DNA from: Allorhodopirellula solitaria | GTDB taxonomy: Bacteria; Planctomycetota; Planctomycetia; Pirellulales; Pirellulaceae | DNA length: 64,000 nt | NCBI RefSeq assembly: GCF_007859855.1 | Contig: NZ_SJPK01000006.1 | Span: 153,963-217,962, forward strand | Direction: 5' to 3' | Part shown: positions 17,901 to 26,594 of the stretch, one piece after another | Layout: each line of letters starts with the position of its first letter | Position numbering within the stretch: the first letter of the stretch is position 1 | Translations under genes and position numbers: made by a program | The notes under the pieces: model-generated | Database searches by the model: none | Told to the model about the DNA's origin: nothing | What the model saw: the letters and a program-made list of their open reading frames with translations, nothing else

Positions 17901-18526
17901 TGGAGCAGCGGCGCGATCTGCTCCGCTGCCCAGTGCGATGAGGACTCACGGCCGCATCGCACTGCCAAGGACTCTCCCGGCGGCAGCGGGGCGTACAGCC
18001 CAACGGCATCCAGAGAGCTATCCAATGGAATCGTTGTGAAGTAGTTGCCCAGCGGCGCCCCCGGCAGAGCCATCAACTCGAAGCGGGGCAACCCGCCGTG
18101 TTGCAACGCAGCGAACCAACGAAGGCGATCACCGTCGAGCGGTGTCAAGTCTGCGGGCGCGAACTGCATCAGGACCCCGGCGGCGTCCGGGGAGGCATCG
18201 TGAGTGACCGGCAACCACCGCGAGAAGGGCGGTCGGGTTTGCTCAGCCGCCTGCGTCAGCGGTGCAATCCGCATGACCGGGAAACGAAAACCTTTCTTTT
18301 CCGTGCCGCCGGCGTCCATCGCCGGCGCTGGCCGCGTCAGACAGGCCGCCTGAAAGGGCTTCAATCGCCCGGTTTTGACCAACCATTTCGCGAGCGTTAA
18401 GGGGTCCGATGGTGGCGTTGCCCCATGTTCATCGGCAAAATCTGCCGCCCATTGTCTCGGTGTGGACGAATCCGCCAATCCGCTCTGTACTAAGCGTTTC
18501 CAAAAATCGACAAGGGGCAGCGGCAT
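14933..18526 (-). CDS. Degenerate kinase-like membrane protein
   Basis: 1197 residues. The N-terminus 'LAKWLVKTGRLKPFQAACLTR' matches the planctomycete Ser/Thr-kinase leader (LxxxGxLTxFQAxxL). Residues 100-390 keep late-kinase features, APETI (APE motif), SIYALGCLGYRL in place of DxxSLGxxxxxL, and DPDSRFASFETFSRAL, but I see no HRD catalytic loop, no DFG and no GxGxxG loop, so it is a probable pseudokinase. A 250-residue Ala/Glu/Ser/Pro linker leads to one membrane helix (WLVLGGLWIPIIALVVALAM, about 590-610), then a 570-residue extracytoplasmic region of unknown fold. It reads away from glgA. Role may be scaffolding or sensing; catalytic activity is unlikely. Confidence 0.75.
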   Translation of the reverse strand: MPLPLVDFWKRLVQSGLADSSTPRQWAADFADEHGATPPSDPLTLAKWLVKTGRLKPFQAACLTRPAPAMDAGGTEKKGFRFPVMRIAPLTQAAEQTRPPFSRWLPVTHDASPDAAGVLMQFAPADLTPLDGDRLRWFAALQHGGLPRFELMALPGAPLGNYFTTIPLDSSLDAVGLYAPLPPGESLAVRCGRESSSHWAAEQIAPLLQSLAESMSQLEAGQLSVPPMPSPDRIWVSSDPASGTAATLWIDPSEYLSSGEPGDLATMAGTEAKAGTESPWLYSAPETIAEPGSNPSSWASRSIYALGCLGYRLRFGEHAFAAAQKEQIHSRQLNFMPPALSEAVAQGASGDPLLRVLAYALAKDPDSRFASFETFSRALAATVGPATSTPAPVASAASEAAAEAKAEPAVGPDANEPAPAAERTSAEASGPQSRESSSQSLPGRRDAAPAKSADESVGLTETDNSKKPEVTAEAAGDEKAEKQSEESRPARKRSLAATAEVGEGSPAKKVPGNETPARAVAASDRDDAVPNSSSESAAESPRDPVMASEAAAATATLSEEDPPSAPERRPRRPSRRRAAWLVLGGLWIPIIALVVALAMQDPNAPRPVAKRIRRPVPAVIPSVTGRRPTSRPTPTAPRQGSGASSADEEAIEIVADGQMLWAPPAAVQGSEFSEADRRSTTMLLPPGPAALTTIHLPSLNATGLRETFEPDMAALWQQLQGRIAVPIEDVKLLALAWFPGSDGVPEIAIAVHLKSPRPLDELTQAWEASMAVVPGGARLYAGDDPASDAYYPHFVSDISAEDSSEDAGPDASDVSQTGGAADAEAAGNPTAASGATGSETQRVDAFAVGSIARVTQVAEVEGAPVLLPRQLEELWRSARPTDAVSTLSTPYFLIADSRAWVKRTAPPLLDWIRSTLTPECGGFLVRVVASSPDSSSPPAAPAGGERPPRSGSYVELRLAAAPGKNPNALKSKVLNQIDDASLAAEDFLASREVDPSWQMLAARLPNMWMFTSEQVRSAAIKREVIFNAYLPPLALPQITLGTLLAANTTATPATANAGPMATKLTIDEMLERPMSVSFGQESLQFAIDTIINEFAAELPEGNQAPKVEIIGGDLQKMGITQNQQVRDFAKTDLPLRTVLTDLMLGANPDRTATGPSDPKQALIWVVVGEGDAAEIKITTREAAAGTYDLPKEFQTAE

Positions 18527-18659
18527 GGAACGAAATCGAAGGACGGCAGGAATAAGGGAGACGGGAAAAATCGTCGCGAAGAATTATCCCATCGTATGAT
18601 TGCTTTAGTTTATTGTAAGCAGTGCCGCTATGTGGCACCCAAATGAAAACGAGACTTGA

Positions 18660-20213
18660 TTGGCCGACTCGCAGGTATTGAAATTGAACATCGTCTATCT
18701 CACGACTGAAGCGGTCCCGTTTGCAAAAACGGGTGGGTTGGCGGACGTCTGTGGAAAACTCCCGTCCGTGGTTGCCCAGAGCGGCCATGACTGCGCGGTC
18801 ATTATGCCCGCGTTTGACTCCATTGTCCGCTCGGGGATGCCGCTCGAGCAAACCGACATGAGCTTTGCGATCGAGATGCCAGGCGACCGGATCGTCGGCG
18901 GCCGCGTGCTCCGCAGCCACCTGCCTGGCGGAGACGTCCCAGTCTACTTTGTCGATCAGCCCCAGTACTTCTCGCGACCGTCTCTCTACGGTGACAAACA
19001 CGGCGATTACCGAGACAACGCGGAACGATTTATCTTCTTTTGCCGGGCCGCCATGGAGGTGATGAAGCGAATGGATCAGCCCGTCGATCTGGTTCAATGC
19101 AACGACTGGCAAACCGCCCTAATCCCCGCGTTGATTCAAAGCGATACGAACGGTGCTCACGGCGACGAACGATTGCCAGCGGATACCCCCACCGTACTCT
19201 CGATCCATAATCTCGCGTACCAGGGATCCTTCCCCGCCGAGGACTTCGAAGCGACAGGATTGCCCTGGGAGCAATTCCGCAGTGAGTCCTTCGAGTACTA
19301 CGGCGGTCTGAACTTCCTCAAAACCGGGATCGTCACCGCGGATCACGTCTGCACGGTCAGCCCCACCTACGCCGACGAGATCAAGACCCCCCTGCATGGC
19401 TGCGGGCTCGATCCAATCCTCCGCAGCATGGGGGATCGGGTCAGTGGCATCATCAATGGGATTGATACCGATATCTGGAACCCGGCGACCGACCCTCACC
19501 TCGCACGAAATTACGACGTCCGAACATGGGAGCAAGATAAACAAGAGAATAAGCTGGCGCTGCAGTCGGAACTGGGGCTTCCCAGCAACCCGCATGTTCC
19601 GCTGATCGGTTTAGTCGGGAGGCTAGCAGACCAAAAAGGATGGGATTTGATCCTACCGGTGATCCGTGAGCATCTGCGAGAGAAACGCCCGACTCAGTGG
19701 GCGATCTTGGGCAGTGGCGACCCTGCGATCGAGAGTGAATTGGCGTGGCTAGCCTCGGAAAATCCCGACCAACTCGCTGCCCACATCGGATTCAGCGACG
19801 CCTTGGCCCATCGGATCGAGGCCTCCAGCGACCTGTTTGTGATGCCAAGCCGGTATGAACCCTGCGGATTGAACCAGCTCTATAGCCTGCGCTATGGCAC
19901 CGTCTGCGTCGTCACCAAAACCGGGGGCTTGGCCGACACGATTGTCGACACCAACGCGGAGAGTATCGCCAACGATACCGCCACCGGCTTTCACCTGCGC
20001 GCCTATGACGCGGCGGCTTTGGAACAAGCCATTGGGGAAGCCCTGCGAGTCCGGTTCCACGAAAAAGAAATCTGGAAAAATATTGTCGAACGTGGTATGA
20101 GATGCGATTGGTCATGGGGGGCTAGTGCCTCCCAGTACGTGGAGCTCTACGCAAAAACAATCTCCCTTAAACATTCCCCAAGTGAATCAAGCGATGCGTT
20201 GGCACGCCAATGA
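18660..20213 (+). CDS. glgA: Glycogen/starch synthase (GT5)
   Basis: 517 residues. It extends alpha-1,4-glucan chains from ADP-glucose (or another NDP-glucose). The N-terminal KTGGLADVCGKLP carries the KxGGL nucleotide-sugar motif; 'VQCNDWQTALIPALI' contains the His/Asp-region equivalent; C-terminal 'PSRYEPCGLNQLYSLRYGTVCVVTKTGGLADT' contains the second GGL-type motif and the retaining-GT glutamate. The start is a TTG at 18660; TTG at 18678 or 18684, just before NIVYLTTE, is possible. The neighbouring galT-like gene also handles sugar phosphates. The pseudokinase gene is divergent, with a 133-base shared promoter region. Confidence 0.93.
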   Translation: MADSQVLKLNIVYLTTEAVPFAKTGGLADVCGKLPSVVAQSGHDCAVIMPAFDSIVRSGMPLEQTDMSFAIEMPGDRIVGGRVLRSHLPGGDVPVYFVDQPQYFSRPSLYGDKHGDYRDNAERFIFFCRAAMEVMKRMDQPVDLVQCNDWQTALIPALIQSDTNGAHGDERLPADTPTVLSIHNLAYQGSFPAEDFEATGLPWEQFRSESFEYYGGLNFLKTGIVTADHVCTVSPTYADEIKTPLHGCGLDPILRSMGDRVSGIINGIDTDIWNPATDPHLARNYDVRTWEQDKQENKLALQSELGLPSNPHVPLIGLVGRLADQKGWDLILPVIREHLREKRPTQWAILGSGDPAIESELAWLASENPDQLAAHIGFSDALAHRIEASSDLFVMPSRYEPCGLNQLYSLRYGTVCVVTKTGGLADTIVDTNAESIANDTATGFHLRAYDAAALEQAIGEALRVRFHEKEIWKNIVERGMRCDWSWGASASQYVELYAKTISLKHSPSESSDALARQ

Positions 20214-20347
20214 CGTTGGTTGCTAGCATTTTACCCCCTATCAGGATAGAAAAAATCCGTAGAATAAGCGGTCAGCATCGAGCTTGATCTGCCGGTGTTT
20301 CCCCCAAAAGCTCCCGCCAATCCTGCACTGACTACACGGAAGCCAAC

Positions 20348-22057
20348 ATGCCAATCTCGCACGTCGATCTCAATGGCGGACGCACGCGTTTGCGACGCGA
20401 CAGTCGCCAACTCCGTCTGAAAGATCGGCATTCGCGAAATCAGGATGGGGACACGCTGGCCCAAGCCGCGGGCGAGACCTTGCCTGCCTCCGCGCCGGAC
20501 CGGGCATTGCCGGGGCAGGAGCAAGGTGAGCCGAATCCCGCGTCCGGTTCTCCCGGCGATCCCACTGGCGGCGACGGGGCTGGCGGCGACGGGGCTGTCG
20601 GCGACATCGAAAGCCGATTGTGCGATATCAAAGCAGTCTTCACCGGCCCCTGCTCGTCGGCTGACCCGCCGACTGAATATTCCACAGACGATTCGTCGGG
20701 GGACCCCGATGAACACCCTGCCATCATCGCCCGCGCACCGATCGATCCAGCGATGTCCGAGGCGGCAGGAGGACAGGCTTTCGACGGCCAAGCAACCGCT
20801 GGTGCTCCCAGCGGTGCAGAGGAAGAAAGGGACTCGCAAGCCGGCCAATCCCGCTTGGACCTGATCACCGGGGAATGGACTTGGTTTGCGACGACCCGCT
20901 CGCAGCGTCCCAATCAGTTCAGTGGTCCCCCGCTAAAGAAACCGAGCACCGCGATCGACTGCCCGTTCTGTGCCGGGCAAGAAGGCCGAACCCCCGACCC
21001 GGTTTGGGTCGCCAAGCTCGATGATGTCAGCGCATCGCACGCGGTTGCTACCTCCGTGGAAGGCGATCAATCGGACCAGTGGTCGGTGCGAGTCGTCCCT
21101 AACCTGTACCCGGCAGTGAAACGTGTCGAGGATGCAGGCATGAAGCCTCCCGCACGCGATGGCGACGCTAAGCGTCCCGAGAACGAAGCGATGCCCGTCT
21201 CCGCACGAGTGCACCGCTCCAACACGGCGTTCACCTCCTACCAGCCCGCCCAAGCATTGGACTCGGCTAATCGAACGCACCGCCGCAGTTCAACGGCGAG
21301 CCGGCTCTTCCCCAGTGACGCGGCGCAAGGTGGACACGAGGTCATCATCGAGTCACCTCGGCACACTGAGTCTCTCGCCGAACTCAATACCGCCGAGGTA
21401 TCGCTCGTCTTCGCCGCCTACGCCGAACGCATCCGTTATTGGCGCAGCGTGCCGGGCGTCCAGCACGTCAGCATCTTCAAGAATGTCGGCTGCGACGCCG
21501 GTGCGTCACTCGCCCATAGCCACTCGCAATTGATCGCCACGAACCGCGTCCCCGGGCTGGTCCAGCAGGTGACCCGTCGTCTGCAAGCCCACCACGCACG
21601 GTACGGCTCGTGCTTGCAATGCGACCTACTGCGAGCTGAGATCGAACACAAACAACGGGTTGTCAGTCAAACGGATTCCTTCGTGGCCTATTGCCCTTTC
21701 GCGAGCCGGTTTCCGATGCAGGTGCGTGTTACCTCCAAGGAACACCTGCCGTGCTTCAGCAATCTACGCGCTCGACCACTCGCCGAACTGGCCCGCCTGA
21801 CCCTGCGAATCGTCCGCTGGCTCGAGGCACTCCAGCCAGGGACAGCCTACAACATGCTCATCCACACCTGCCCGGTCGCCTTCAACGGAGCGACAGAATC
21901 GTATCACTGGGCAATGGATATCTTTCCCCGCGTCTCGCGACTCGCTGGATTTGAACTCGCTACCGGTGCGATGATCAACGCGATCTATCCCGAAGCGGCC
22001 GCGCAAGCCTACCGAGCACAGGCGAGATTGAGCGATCCCCGCTACGTGTTGGCTTAA
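20348..22057 (+). CDS. Galactose-1-phosphate uridylyltransferase-like protein with long N-terminal extension
   Basis: 569 residues; ATG has GGAAG 6 bases upstream. Residues 1-170 are low complexity (Gly, Asp, Pro, Ser) and probably disordered. The GalT domain follows: 'LDLITGEWTWFATTRSQRP', the zinc CPFC motif, 'VVPNLYPAVK', 'GGHEVIIESPRH', and the HIT-type catalytic AHSHSQLIA whose middle His accepts the nucleotide. A second HIT half (CPFASRFPMQV...NMLIHTCP) ends the protein. Typical GalT is about 350 residues. The substrate could be galactose-1-P or, as in ADP-glucose phosphorylases, another hexose nucleotide; the location by glgA fits either. Confidence 0.88.
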   Translation: MPISHVDLNGGRTRLRRDSRQLRLKDRHSRNQDGDTLAQAAGETLPASAPDRALPGQEQGEPNPASGSPGDPTGGDGAGGDGAVGDIESRLCDIKAVFTGPCSSADPPTEYSTDDSSGDPDEHPAIIARAPIDPAMSEAAGGQAFDGQATAGAPSGAEEERDSQAGQSRLDLITGEWTWFATTRSQRPNQFSGPPLKKPSTAIDCPFCAGQEGRTPDPVWVAKLDDVSASHAVATSVEGDQSDQWSVRVVPNLYPAVKRVEDAGMKPPARDGDAKRPENEAMPVSARVHRSNTAFTSYQPAQALDSANRTHRRSSTASRLFPSDAAQGGHEVIIESPRHTESLAELNTAEVSLVFAAYAERIRYWRSVPGVQHVSIFKNVGCDAGASLAHSHSQLIATNRVPGLVQQVTRRLQAHHARYGSCLQCDLLRAEIEHKQRVVSQTDSFVAYCPFASRFPMQVRVTSKEHLPCFSNLRARPLAELARLTLRIVRWLEALQPGTAYNMLIHTCPVAFNGATESYHWAMDIFPRVSRLAGFELATGAMINAIYPEAAAQAYRAQARLSDPRYVLA

Positions 22058-22294
22058 GCTCAGAGACTCCCACTACTGATGCAGCGAAGCTCGCCAATCT
22101 GGTCGAGACACAGTTGCCGAGCGAGACCATCGCGGCACAACATACCGTTCCCGCCAAGGGCGTGCTCGATCATTACCGCGTGATCGGCTATTGAGGGGAC
22201 GATCGCTTCAAGAAATGGAACACGATTTGCCCCTTAGATCGCTGTTCAATGCCAATTCAGTGGCCAAACATTCTTGATCCCGAGGAGTCAAACC
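22058..22294. other. Intergenic region with coding-like remnant
   Basis: From about 22057 to 22193 one frame reads 'LANLVETQLPSETIAAQH..PAKGVLDHYRVIGY' before a stop, which looks protein-like but has no start codon and no clear upstream part. It may be the tail of an eroded gene. The final part carries the ribosome binding site of the next small gene. Confidence 0.35.
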
Positions 22295-22483
22295 ATGACC
22301 AATAACGACAACATTCAAACCGTGCATGGCGTCACCAGTCCGATCGTGACCGACCGAGCAGCGCATGACGAGAACACGGAACCTCCTGAACCCAAACACT
22401 ACCGTGAGACCTCTGAGCAACGGCTGGAATCGCTGACTGAAAAGGCGACAGACCCACGCTCAGACAAGTCGACAAGGGAGTAG
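22295..22483 (+). CDS. Small hydrophilic protein of unknown function
   Basis: 62 residues. The ATG at 22295 has GGAG 8 bases upstream (cgaggagtcaaacc), the best evidence that it is real. The product is very polar (rich in Thr, Glu, Asp, Arg, Lys) with no membrane segment or motif, and is probably unstructured. After the stop the same frame stays open for a further 60 codons of protein-like sequence (RIEDHPDVIDRRLVDSRLT), so this may be a truncated gene. Confidence 0.5.
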   Translation: MTNNDNIQTVHGVTSPIVTDRAAHDENTEPPEPKHYRETSEQRLESLTEKATDPRSDKSTRE

Positions 22484-22841
22484 CTGTCCCGGATCGAAGA
22501 CCATCCGGACGTCATCGATCGCCGACTGGTTGACAGTCGGCTCACGCGGACCGAGGCCCGTATCGCGGTGGTGTCCGCTTGCGCTCAAACCACCGGGTAT
22601 TTCCCATTATATCTGATGGGATGCTTCTGGATATTGAACAGCTCGTTGCTTCGTCCAATACGACAGAAATTGATCGTGCGTTGCTAAGGACCAAGCCAAC
22701 TGACCCGCCGACAATCGGTGAGCCGCCTTTTCGGATCGGCTGTCAGACGACTGAGCGAACTGCACTGACGAGTCGCGAACTGCACTGACGGGTCGCGAAC
22801 TGGGGATTTGGAGGGGATCTCTTTTCAGGTAGACTCTGCCA
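22484..22841. other. Intergenic region before queA
   Basis: No convincing gene. It contains a 20-base tandem repeat at 22755-22804 just before the queA promoter region. The first part continues the frame of the small upstream gene past its stop. Confidence 0.5.
22755..22804. repeat. 20-base tandem repeat, about 2.5 copies
   Basis: Units 22755-22774 and 22775-22794 differ at one base (GCGAACTGCACTGACGAGTC versus ...GGGTC), followed by a partial third unit GCGAACTGGG. It lies 40 bases before the queA start codon. Confidence 0.8.
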
Positions 22842-23945
22842 ATGCACTCACTTGAACTCTATGACTACACGTTGCCCCGCGAGCGGATCGCTCAGGAGCC
22901 GCTTCGCAACCGAGTTGACGCGCGGTTGATGTTGATCAATCGGGCCCGTGGCACGATTGATCATCACCATGTCCGCGACCTGCCCGAACTACTGCGTGCG
23001 GAGGATTCGCTCGTCCTGAATAATTCCCGGGTCGTGCCCGCCCGGCTCGTAGGCTACCGCACACGCACCGAGGGACGCTGGCAAGGGCTCTACCTGCGTA
23101 GCGATCCCACCACCGGCGTGTGGGAACTGCTAACGAAAACACGCGGCAGCCTGCAGTCGGGCGAAACGATTACTTTGCAGGACCGCGATGCCCGCGATGG
23201 AGGACAACTCGAAGTGATCGGTCGCGATGACGAGGGACATCTATTCGTCCGCCCGATGCTCGAATCGGTCCAGCACGACGACGCACTCGCTGGCGATAAG
23301 GTCTCACCGACCCAGTGGCTCGAGCGGTTTGGCCGTGTCCCCATCCCACCCTACATTCGAGACGGCAGGATGGTGGATGCCGATCTGGTGAACTACCAAA
23401 CCGTCTTCGCTAGCGAGCGGGAAGAGGACAAAGCCAGTGTGGCGGCGCCCACCGCGGGGCTGCACTTCACCGACACACTGCTCAACCAGATCGCCAAGGG
23501 CCAGACAGCCATCGACGAAGTCACCCTGCACGTGGGCATCGGCACCTTCCGCCCGATCGAGGTCGACGACATCGACCTCCACGCCATGCATCAGGAATGG
23601 GGCCGCATTGACGAAGCGACCTGCCGCAGCATCCAAGAACGCCGGGCCGCTGGCGGTCGCTGCGTGGCCGTGGGGACGACAAGCGTGCGAGTGCTCGAAA
23701 GCAGTGCAGCGGCCAACTCGGGAACCTTGCAGGAATGGACCGGAGCGACCGATCTATTCATCAAGCCACCGTATAAATTTGCAGCGGTCGATGCATTGAT
23801 GACCAATTTTCACCTGCCCAAGAGCTCGTTACTCGTCCTCGTCAGCGCTTTCGCCGGGCGTGACCTGATCATGCGAGCCTATCAAGAAGCGATCCAAGCG
23901 GAGTACCGCTTCTTCAGCTACGGCGACGCCATGCTGATCGTCTGA
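22842..23945 (+). CDS. queA: S-adenosylmethionine:tRNA ribosyltransferase-isomerase
   Basis: 367 residues, close to the family's 340-370. It transfers the ribosyl moiety of SAM to 7-aminomethyl-7-deazaguanine in tRNA and isomerises it to epoxyqueuosine. Recognisable segments: 'YDYTLPRERIAQEPLRNRVDARLM', 'LVLNNSRVVPARLVG', 'VAAPTAGLHFT', 'HVGIGTFRPIE', 'VGTTSVRVLES' and 'TNFHLPKSSLLVLVSAFAG'. It appears monocistronic, with hairpins after the stop. Confidence 0.96.
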   Translation: MHSLELYDYTLPRERIAQEPLRNRVDARLMLINRARGTIDHHHVRDLPELLRAEDSLVLNNSRVVPARLVGYRTRTEGRWQGLYLRSDPTTGVWELLTKTRGSLQSGETITLQDRDARDGGQLEVIGRDDEGHLFVRPMLESVQHDDALAGDKVSPTQWLERFGRVPIPPYIRDGRMVDADLVNYQTVFASEREEDKASVAAPTAGLHFTDTLLNQIAKGQTAIDEVTLHVGIGTFRPIEVDDIDLHAMHQEWGRIDEATCRSIQERRAAGGRCVAVGTTSVRVLESSAAANSGTLQEWTGATDLFIKPPYKFAAVDALMTNFHLPKSSLLVLVSAFAGRDLIMRAYQEAIQAEYRFFSYGDAMLIV

Positions 23946-23961
23946 CAGGTGTGAAAAGGGA

Positions 23962-24000
23962 AGGGCCATGGTGAAGCCCTCCCTGCCTCACCATAGCCCT
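23962..24000 (+). terminator. Long hairpin after queA
   Basis: AGGGCCATGGTGA at 23962-23974 pairs with TCACCATAGCCCT at 23988-24000 with a single mismatch and a 13-base loop, 17 bases after the queA stop. A second perfect hairpin follows at 24010-24032 (GGAACGAT/ATCGTTCC). Neither has a T-run. Confidence 0.45.
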
Positions 24001-24147
24001 ATCAATGATGGAACGATGGCACCGATCGTTCCGCCCTCCCAATCCATGGTACCCGTAGTATCGGACCGGGAGCGACGAAACCTTCAGCAGAATTGACAGA
24101 ACCGGCAAGAAAATTTTTGGCCGAGAGTCACTCGCCTCTCGTCTTGA

Positions 24148-24366
24148 CTACGCCAGCTGATGACTCGTCACGGGGACGACCATGCTCGTCACGGGCGTGG
24201 CGGTGTTGGTCTTGTAGTAATCTGGGTACCAGCGGTTGAGTTCCACGTACATCGCGATCACCGCGATTAGCATGAATAACATCGCCAGGAGCAGCATCAC
24301 CGTGTAGACACTCGGTGGTCGCTTGGCTGGTCGTCCGCCGGGATTATTCGATGGTAGTGTCGACAC
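24148..24366 (-). CDS. Small single-helix membrane protein
   Basis: 72 residues. The GTG at 24366 lies inside the 3' end of the upstream gene (23-base overlap) and has GGAGG 6 bases upstream, which fixes the start; the open frame further upstream is a shadow. One hydrophobic helix (VYTVMLLLAMLFMLIAVIAMYV) is followed by a short polar tail. It is translationally coupled to the coiled-coil membrane protein, suggesting they work together. Confidence 0.75.
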   Translation of the reverse strand: MSTLPSNNPGGRPAKRPPSVYTVMLLLAMLFMLIAVIAMYVELNRWYPDYYKTNTATPVTSMVVPVTSHQLA

Positions 24367-25180
24367 GGTCGCCCTCCAGGATGGCAGCTTCACTATAGTC
24401 GTTAAGAATTTCAGCCACAGCGCGGTCTGGCTCGGTCTTGCGAACTCGCAAGCGGCTGACGTAACGTCCGCCCCGTGTGACTTCGAGCAGATGGCCTTCT
24501 CGCAGACCATCGTCGTATCCGATCGATACCTCGACGAGTTTCCGAGGCCGATTGATGACCAGCACGTTGCCGTTGCGGTCCGGTGGTGATCCATCGAGCG
24601 GATCGTTCATGTTCAATCCGGCCGCATCGACGACTTCTTTGTAGCGTGTGACCTGACCGAGCAGTTGATCATTGCGATCCTGCTGCAATTGAACGATGCC
24701 TCGCAGGCTGTTCATGTCGTCGGTCAGCTTCAGCGTTTCAGCGAACAGATTGTCTCGGTCCTGTTGCTCCTTGCGAATCTGCGAACGCAGCATCGCCGCT
24801 TCCGCAGTCAATTCTTCGAGTTCCTCGGCGCGGCTGCGATCCAGCTGAGCCAACTCAGTGGTCTTGGCTTGGAGGTCCTGCGCGAATTTTTCGCTGTCGC
24901 TCAAGACACCTGTCAGCTCACTGAGCTTGGTTTCCAAGGCAGCCAGGGCCGTACGGCGGGCGACGCGTTCGCGATCCAGGTCAGCTTGGGTCCGTGCCCG
25001 AGCCTCACGAAGTTGATCGTTGGTGCGTTCGTAGGTTTCGATTTGAGCCTTCAAGCCATTATCGGACATGACGACATCACGCCAATTGCGGTGCGATGCA
25101 TTGACCGCGAGGGCCAATACCATGAACACCACGCTGAGCAATAGGATCAAAACCGAGAAGGATTTCCCTAGTAAATTCAT
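24344..25180 (-). CDS. Membrane-anchored coiled-coil protein
   Basis: 278 residues. An N-terminal signal-anchor helix (FSVLILLLSVVFMVLALAV) is followed by about 130 residues of coiled coil (LKAQIETYERTNDQLREARART ... EELEELTAEAAMLRSQIRKEQ) and a C-terminal beta-rich domain with 'VLVINRPRKLVEVSIGYDDGLREGHLLEV', similar in feel to the OB-like domain of MreC-type proteins. The C-terminal part probably lies outside the cytoplasmic membrane. It is coupled to a small membrane protein. A structural envelope role is plausible but unproven. Confidence 0.8.
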   Translation of the reverse strand: MNLLGKSFSVLILLLSVVFMVLALAVNASHRNWRDVVMSDNGLKAQIETYERTNDQLREARARTQADLDRERVARRTALAALETKLSELTGVLSDSEKFAQDLQAKTTELAQLDRSRAEELEELTAEAAMLRSQIRKEQQDRDNLFAETLKLTDDMNSLRGIVQLQQDRNDQLLGQVTRYKEVVDAAGLNMNDPLDGSPPDRNGNVLVINRPRKLVEVSIGYDDGLREGHLLEVTRGGRYVSRLRVRKTEPDRAVAEILNDYSEAAILEGDRVDTTIE

Positions 25181-25340
25181 GGGAAAGTGATTCCAGGAGG
25201 GATGGAAGAAAAGAGTACGGAGCTAGGCGAACAGCGAAATTATAGTTGGCAAAAAAAACGTGTGTCAACAAAATTCGCACTTTTGGCGCCCTGAGCCCAC
25301 AGTGCTTGCTACGCACCAGCGAGTATATCGGTTGTTGGGG

Positions 25341-26594
25341 TTATCCCAGCAAAAGACCGGAAATTTCTTCCACGGCAGGGCCCAGGGCGTGCCTGGACTG
25401 GATCAGCCGAGTGGCCGCATCGACACGTTTGGCTCGCTCAGCGGGGCAGCGAACCATCTCGATCAGCGCCCCTGCCAGCGATTCGGGATCTCCTGGTTCC
25501 GCCCAAAAACACGTCGGGTTGCTGGCGTCGGCCTGCATCTCAGCGGTCCCGCCACTGCGGGTCGCGACCACGGGCGTCTGCAACGCGAAGGCTTCCAAGA
25601 CAACATTGGGCAACCCTTCGAATCGCGAGGGCAGCACCAAGGCATCGGCCTGGTGAATCGATGCGATCGCTGGCGAAATCACGCCCGCGAACTCCACCGC
25701 ATGACCACCGCAGCGGCCCGCGCCGTCGCTGATCGACAGCCATTGCTGCTCCAACCGCTGGCGGTCGGGGCCGTCACCAATCATCTGCAGCGAGATTCGA
25801 GGCAGTGACTCCGGCCAACGCTGGGGCAACCGGGAAATTGCATCGAGCAGGTCAGCCTGCCCCTTTTCACCTGTCATTCGCCCCACGCACACCAATCGCA
25901 AGAGACGGGTATCCAGACTGGGCAAGTCGACACCGGGTGAATCACCATCGATCGAATTGCCGCCGCCCTCCCCCCGTTGGTGCGATCGCGAGCTAGACTC
26001 GTCCGCCACGCTGCGTACCCGCTGGACGTCGACGGGATTGCGAATCACGGTGACCCGCTCCCGGCGCAGCCCGTAGTATTCTGCCGCGGAGTCGGCCGCC
26101 GCTTGGCTGACGGCGATGACATGCTCGCTAGCTCGATAAGCGGTCGCCAAACGCCGGCGTTTCAGTTCCACGAAACGCTTCTCGACCATTGGCAAGGCAG
26201 CATGCGGAGGGCTGACGATGGTCGAGACGCGGCGAACATCCAGGCGATCGATGGCGGGATGGCCCGCGATCAGGGTATTGTGGAAAGCCCGGTCATAGAC
26301 CACGTCAATCTGCTCGCGGCGCACGATCTGCGCAAACTCCTTGGCTTGCCGCCGCAGCAAAGTGCCTGGGACTCGGTCGAGAGCCCCGCGAAGCCGACTC
26401 GCCGGCGCCGCCGAAAGACTATGCAGAATCACGTCGCCGGGCAATTCGCCCAGCAGTTCCCCAGTCCGGTGGGTCAGGTACAGATGCACGTCGAATCGGT
26501 CGCGGCTCAGATGCCGTGCCAACAAGGCGACCTGGCGTTCGCTGCCCCCACCCCGCATCGAGGTGGCCATCAACAGGACGCGGCACCTGCTCAA
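25341..26594 (-). CDS. GT4-family glycosyltransferase
   Basis: 417 residues, starting at TTG that overlaps the ispG stop as TTGA. GT-B features: N-terminal '[21 protein letters not shown]' (Gly-rich donor loop), 'VICNP'-type '[15 protein letters not shown]', and the retaining EX7E motif in '[23 protein letters not shown]' followed by a GG-containing loop. Such enzymes transfer a sugar from an NDP-sugar during polysaccharide or glycoconjugate synthesis. Substrate unknown. Coupling to ispG is probably a matter of genome packing, although isoprenoid lipid carriers are used by such enzymes. Confidence 0.9.
   Translation of the reverse strand: MSRCRVLLMATSMRGGGSERQVALLARHLSRDRFDVHLYLTHRTGELLGELPGDVILHSLSAAPASRLRGALDRVPGTLLRRQAKEFAQIVRREQIDVVYDRAFHNTLIAGHPAIDRLDVRRVSTIVSPPHAALPMVEKRFVELKRRRLATAYRASEHVIAVSQAAADSAAEYYGLRRERVTVIRNPVDVQRVRSVADESSSRSHQRGEGGGNSIDGDSPGVDLPSLDTRLLRLVCVGRMTGEKGQADLLDAISRLPQRWPESLPRISLQMIGDGPDRQRLEQQWLSISDGAGRCGGHAVEFAGVISPAIASIHQADALVLPSRFEGLPNVVLEAFALQTPVVATRSGGTAEMQADASNPTCFWAEPGDPESLAGALIEMVRCPAERAKRVDAATRLIQSRHALGPAVEEISGLLLG

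Noticed and set aside
22579-22788. 69-codon plus-strand frame before queA
   Set aside because: No ribosome binding site, no recognisable motif, and it ends in the 20-base tandem repeat.
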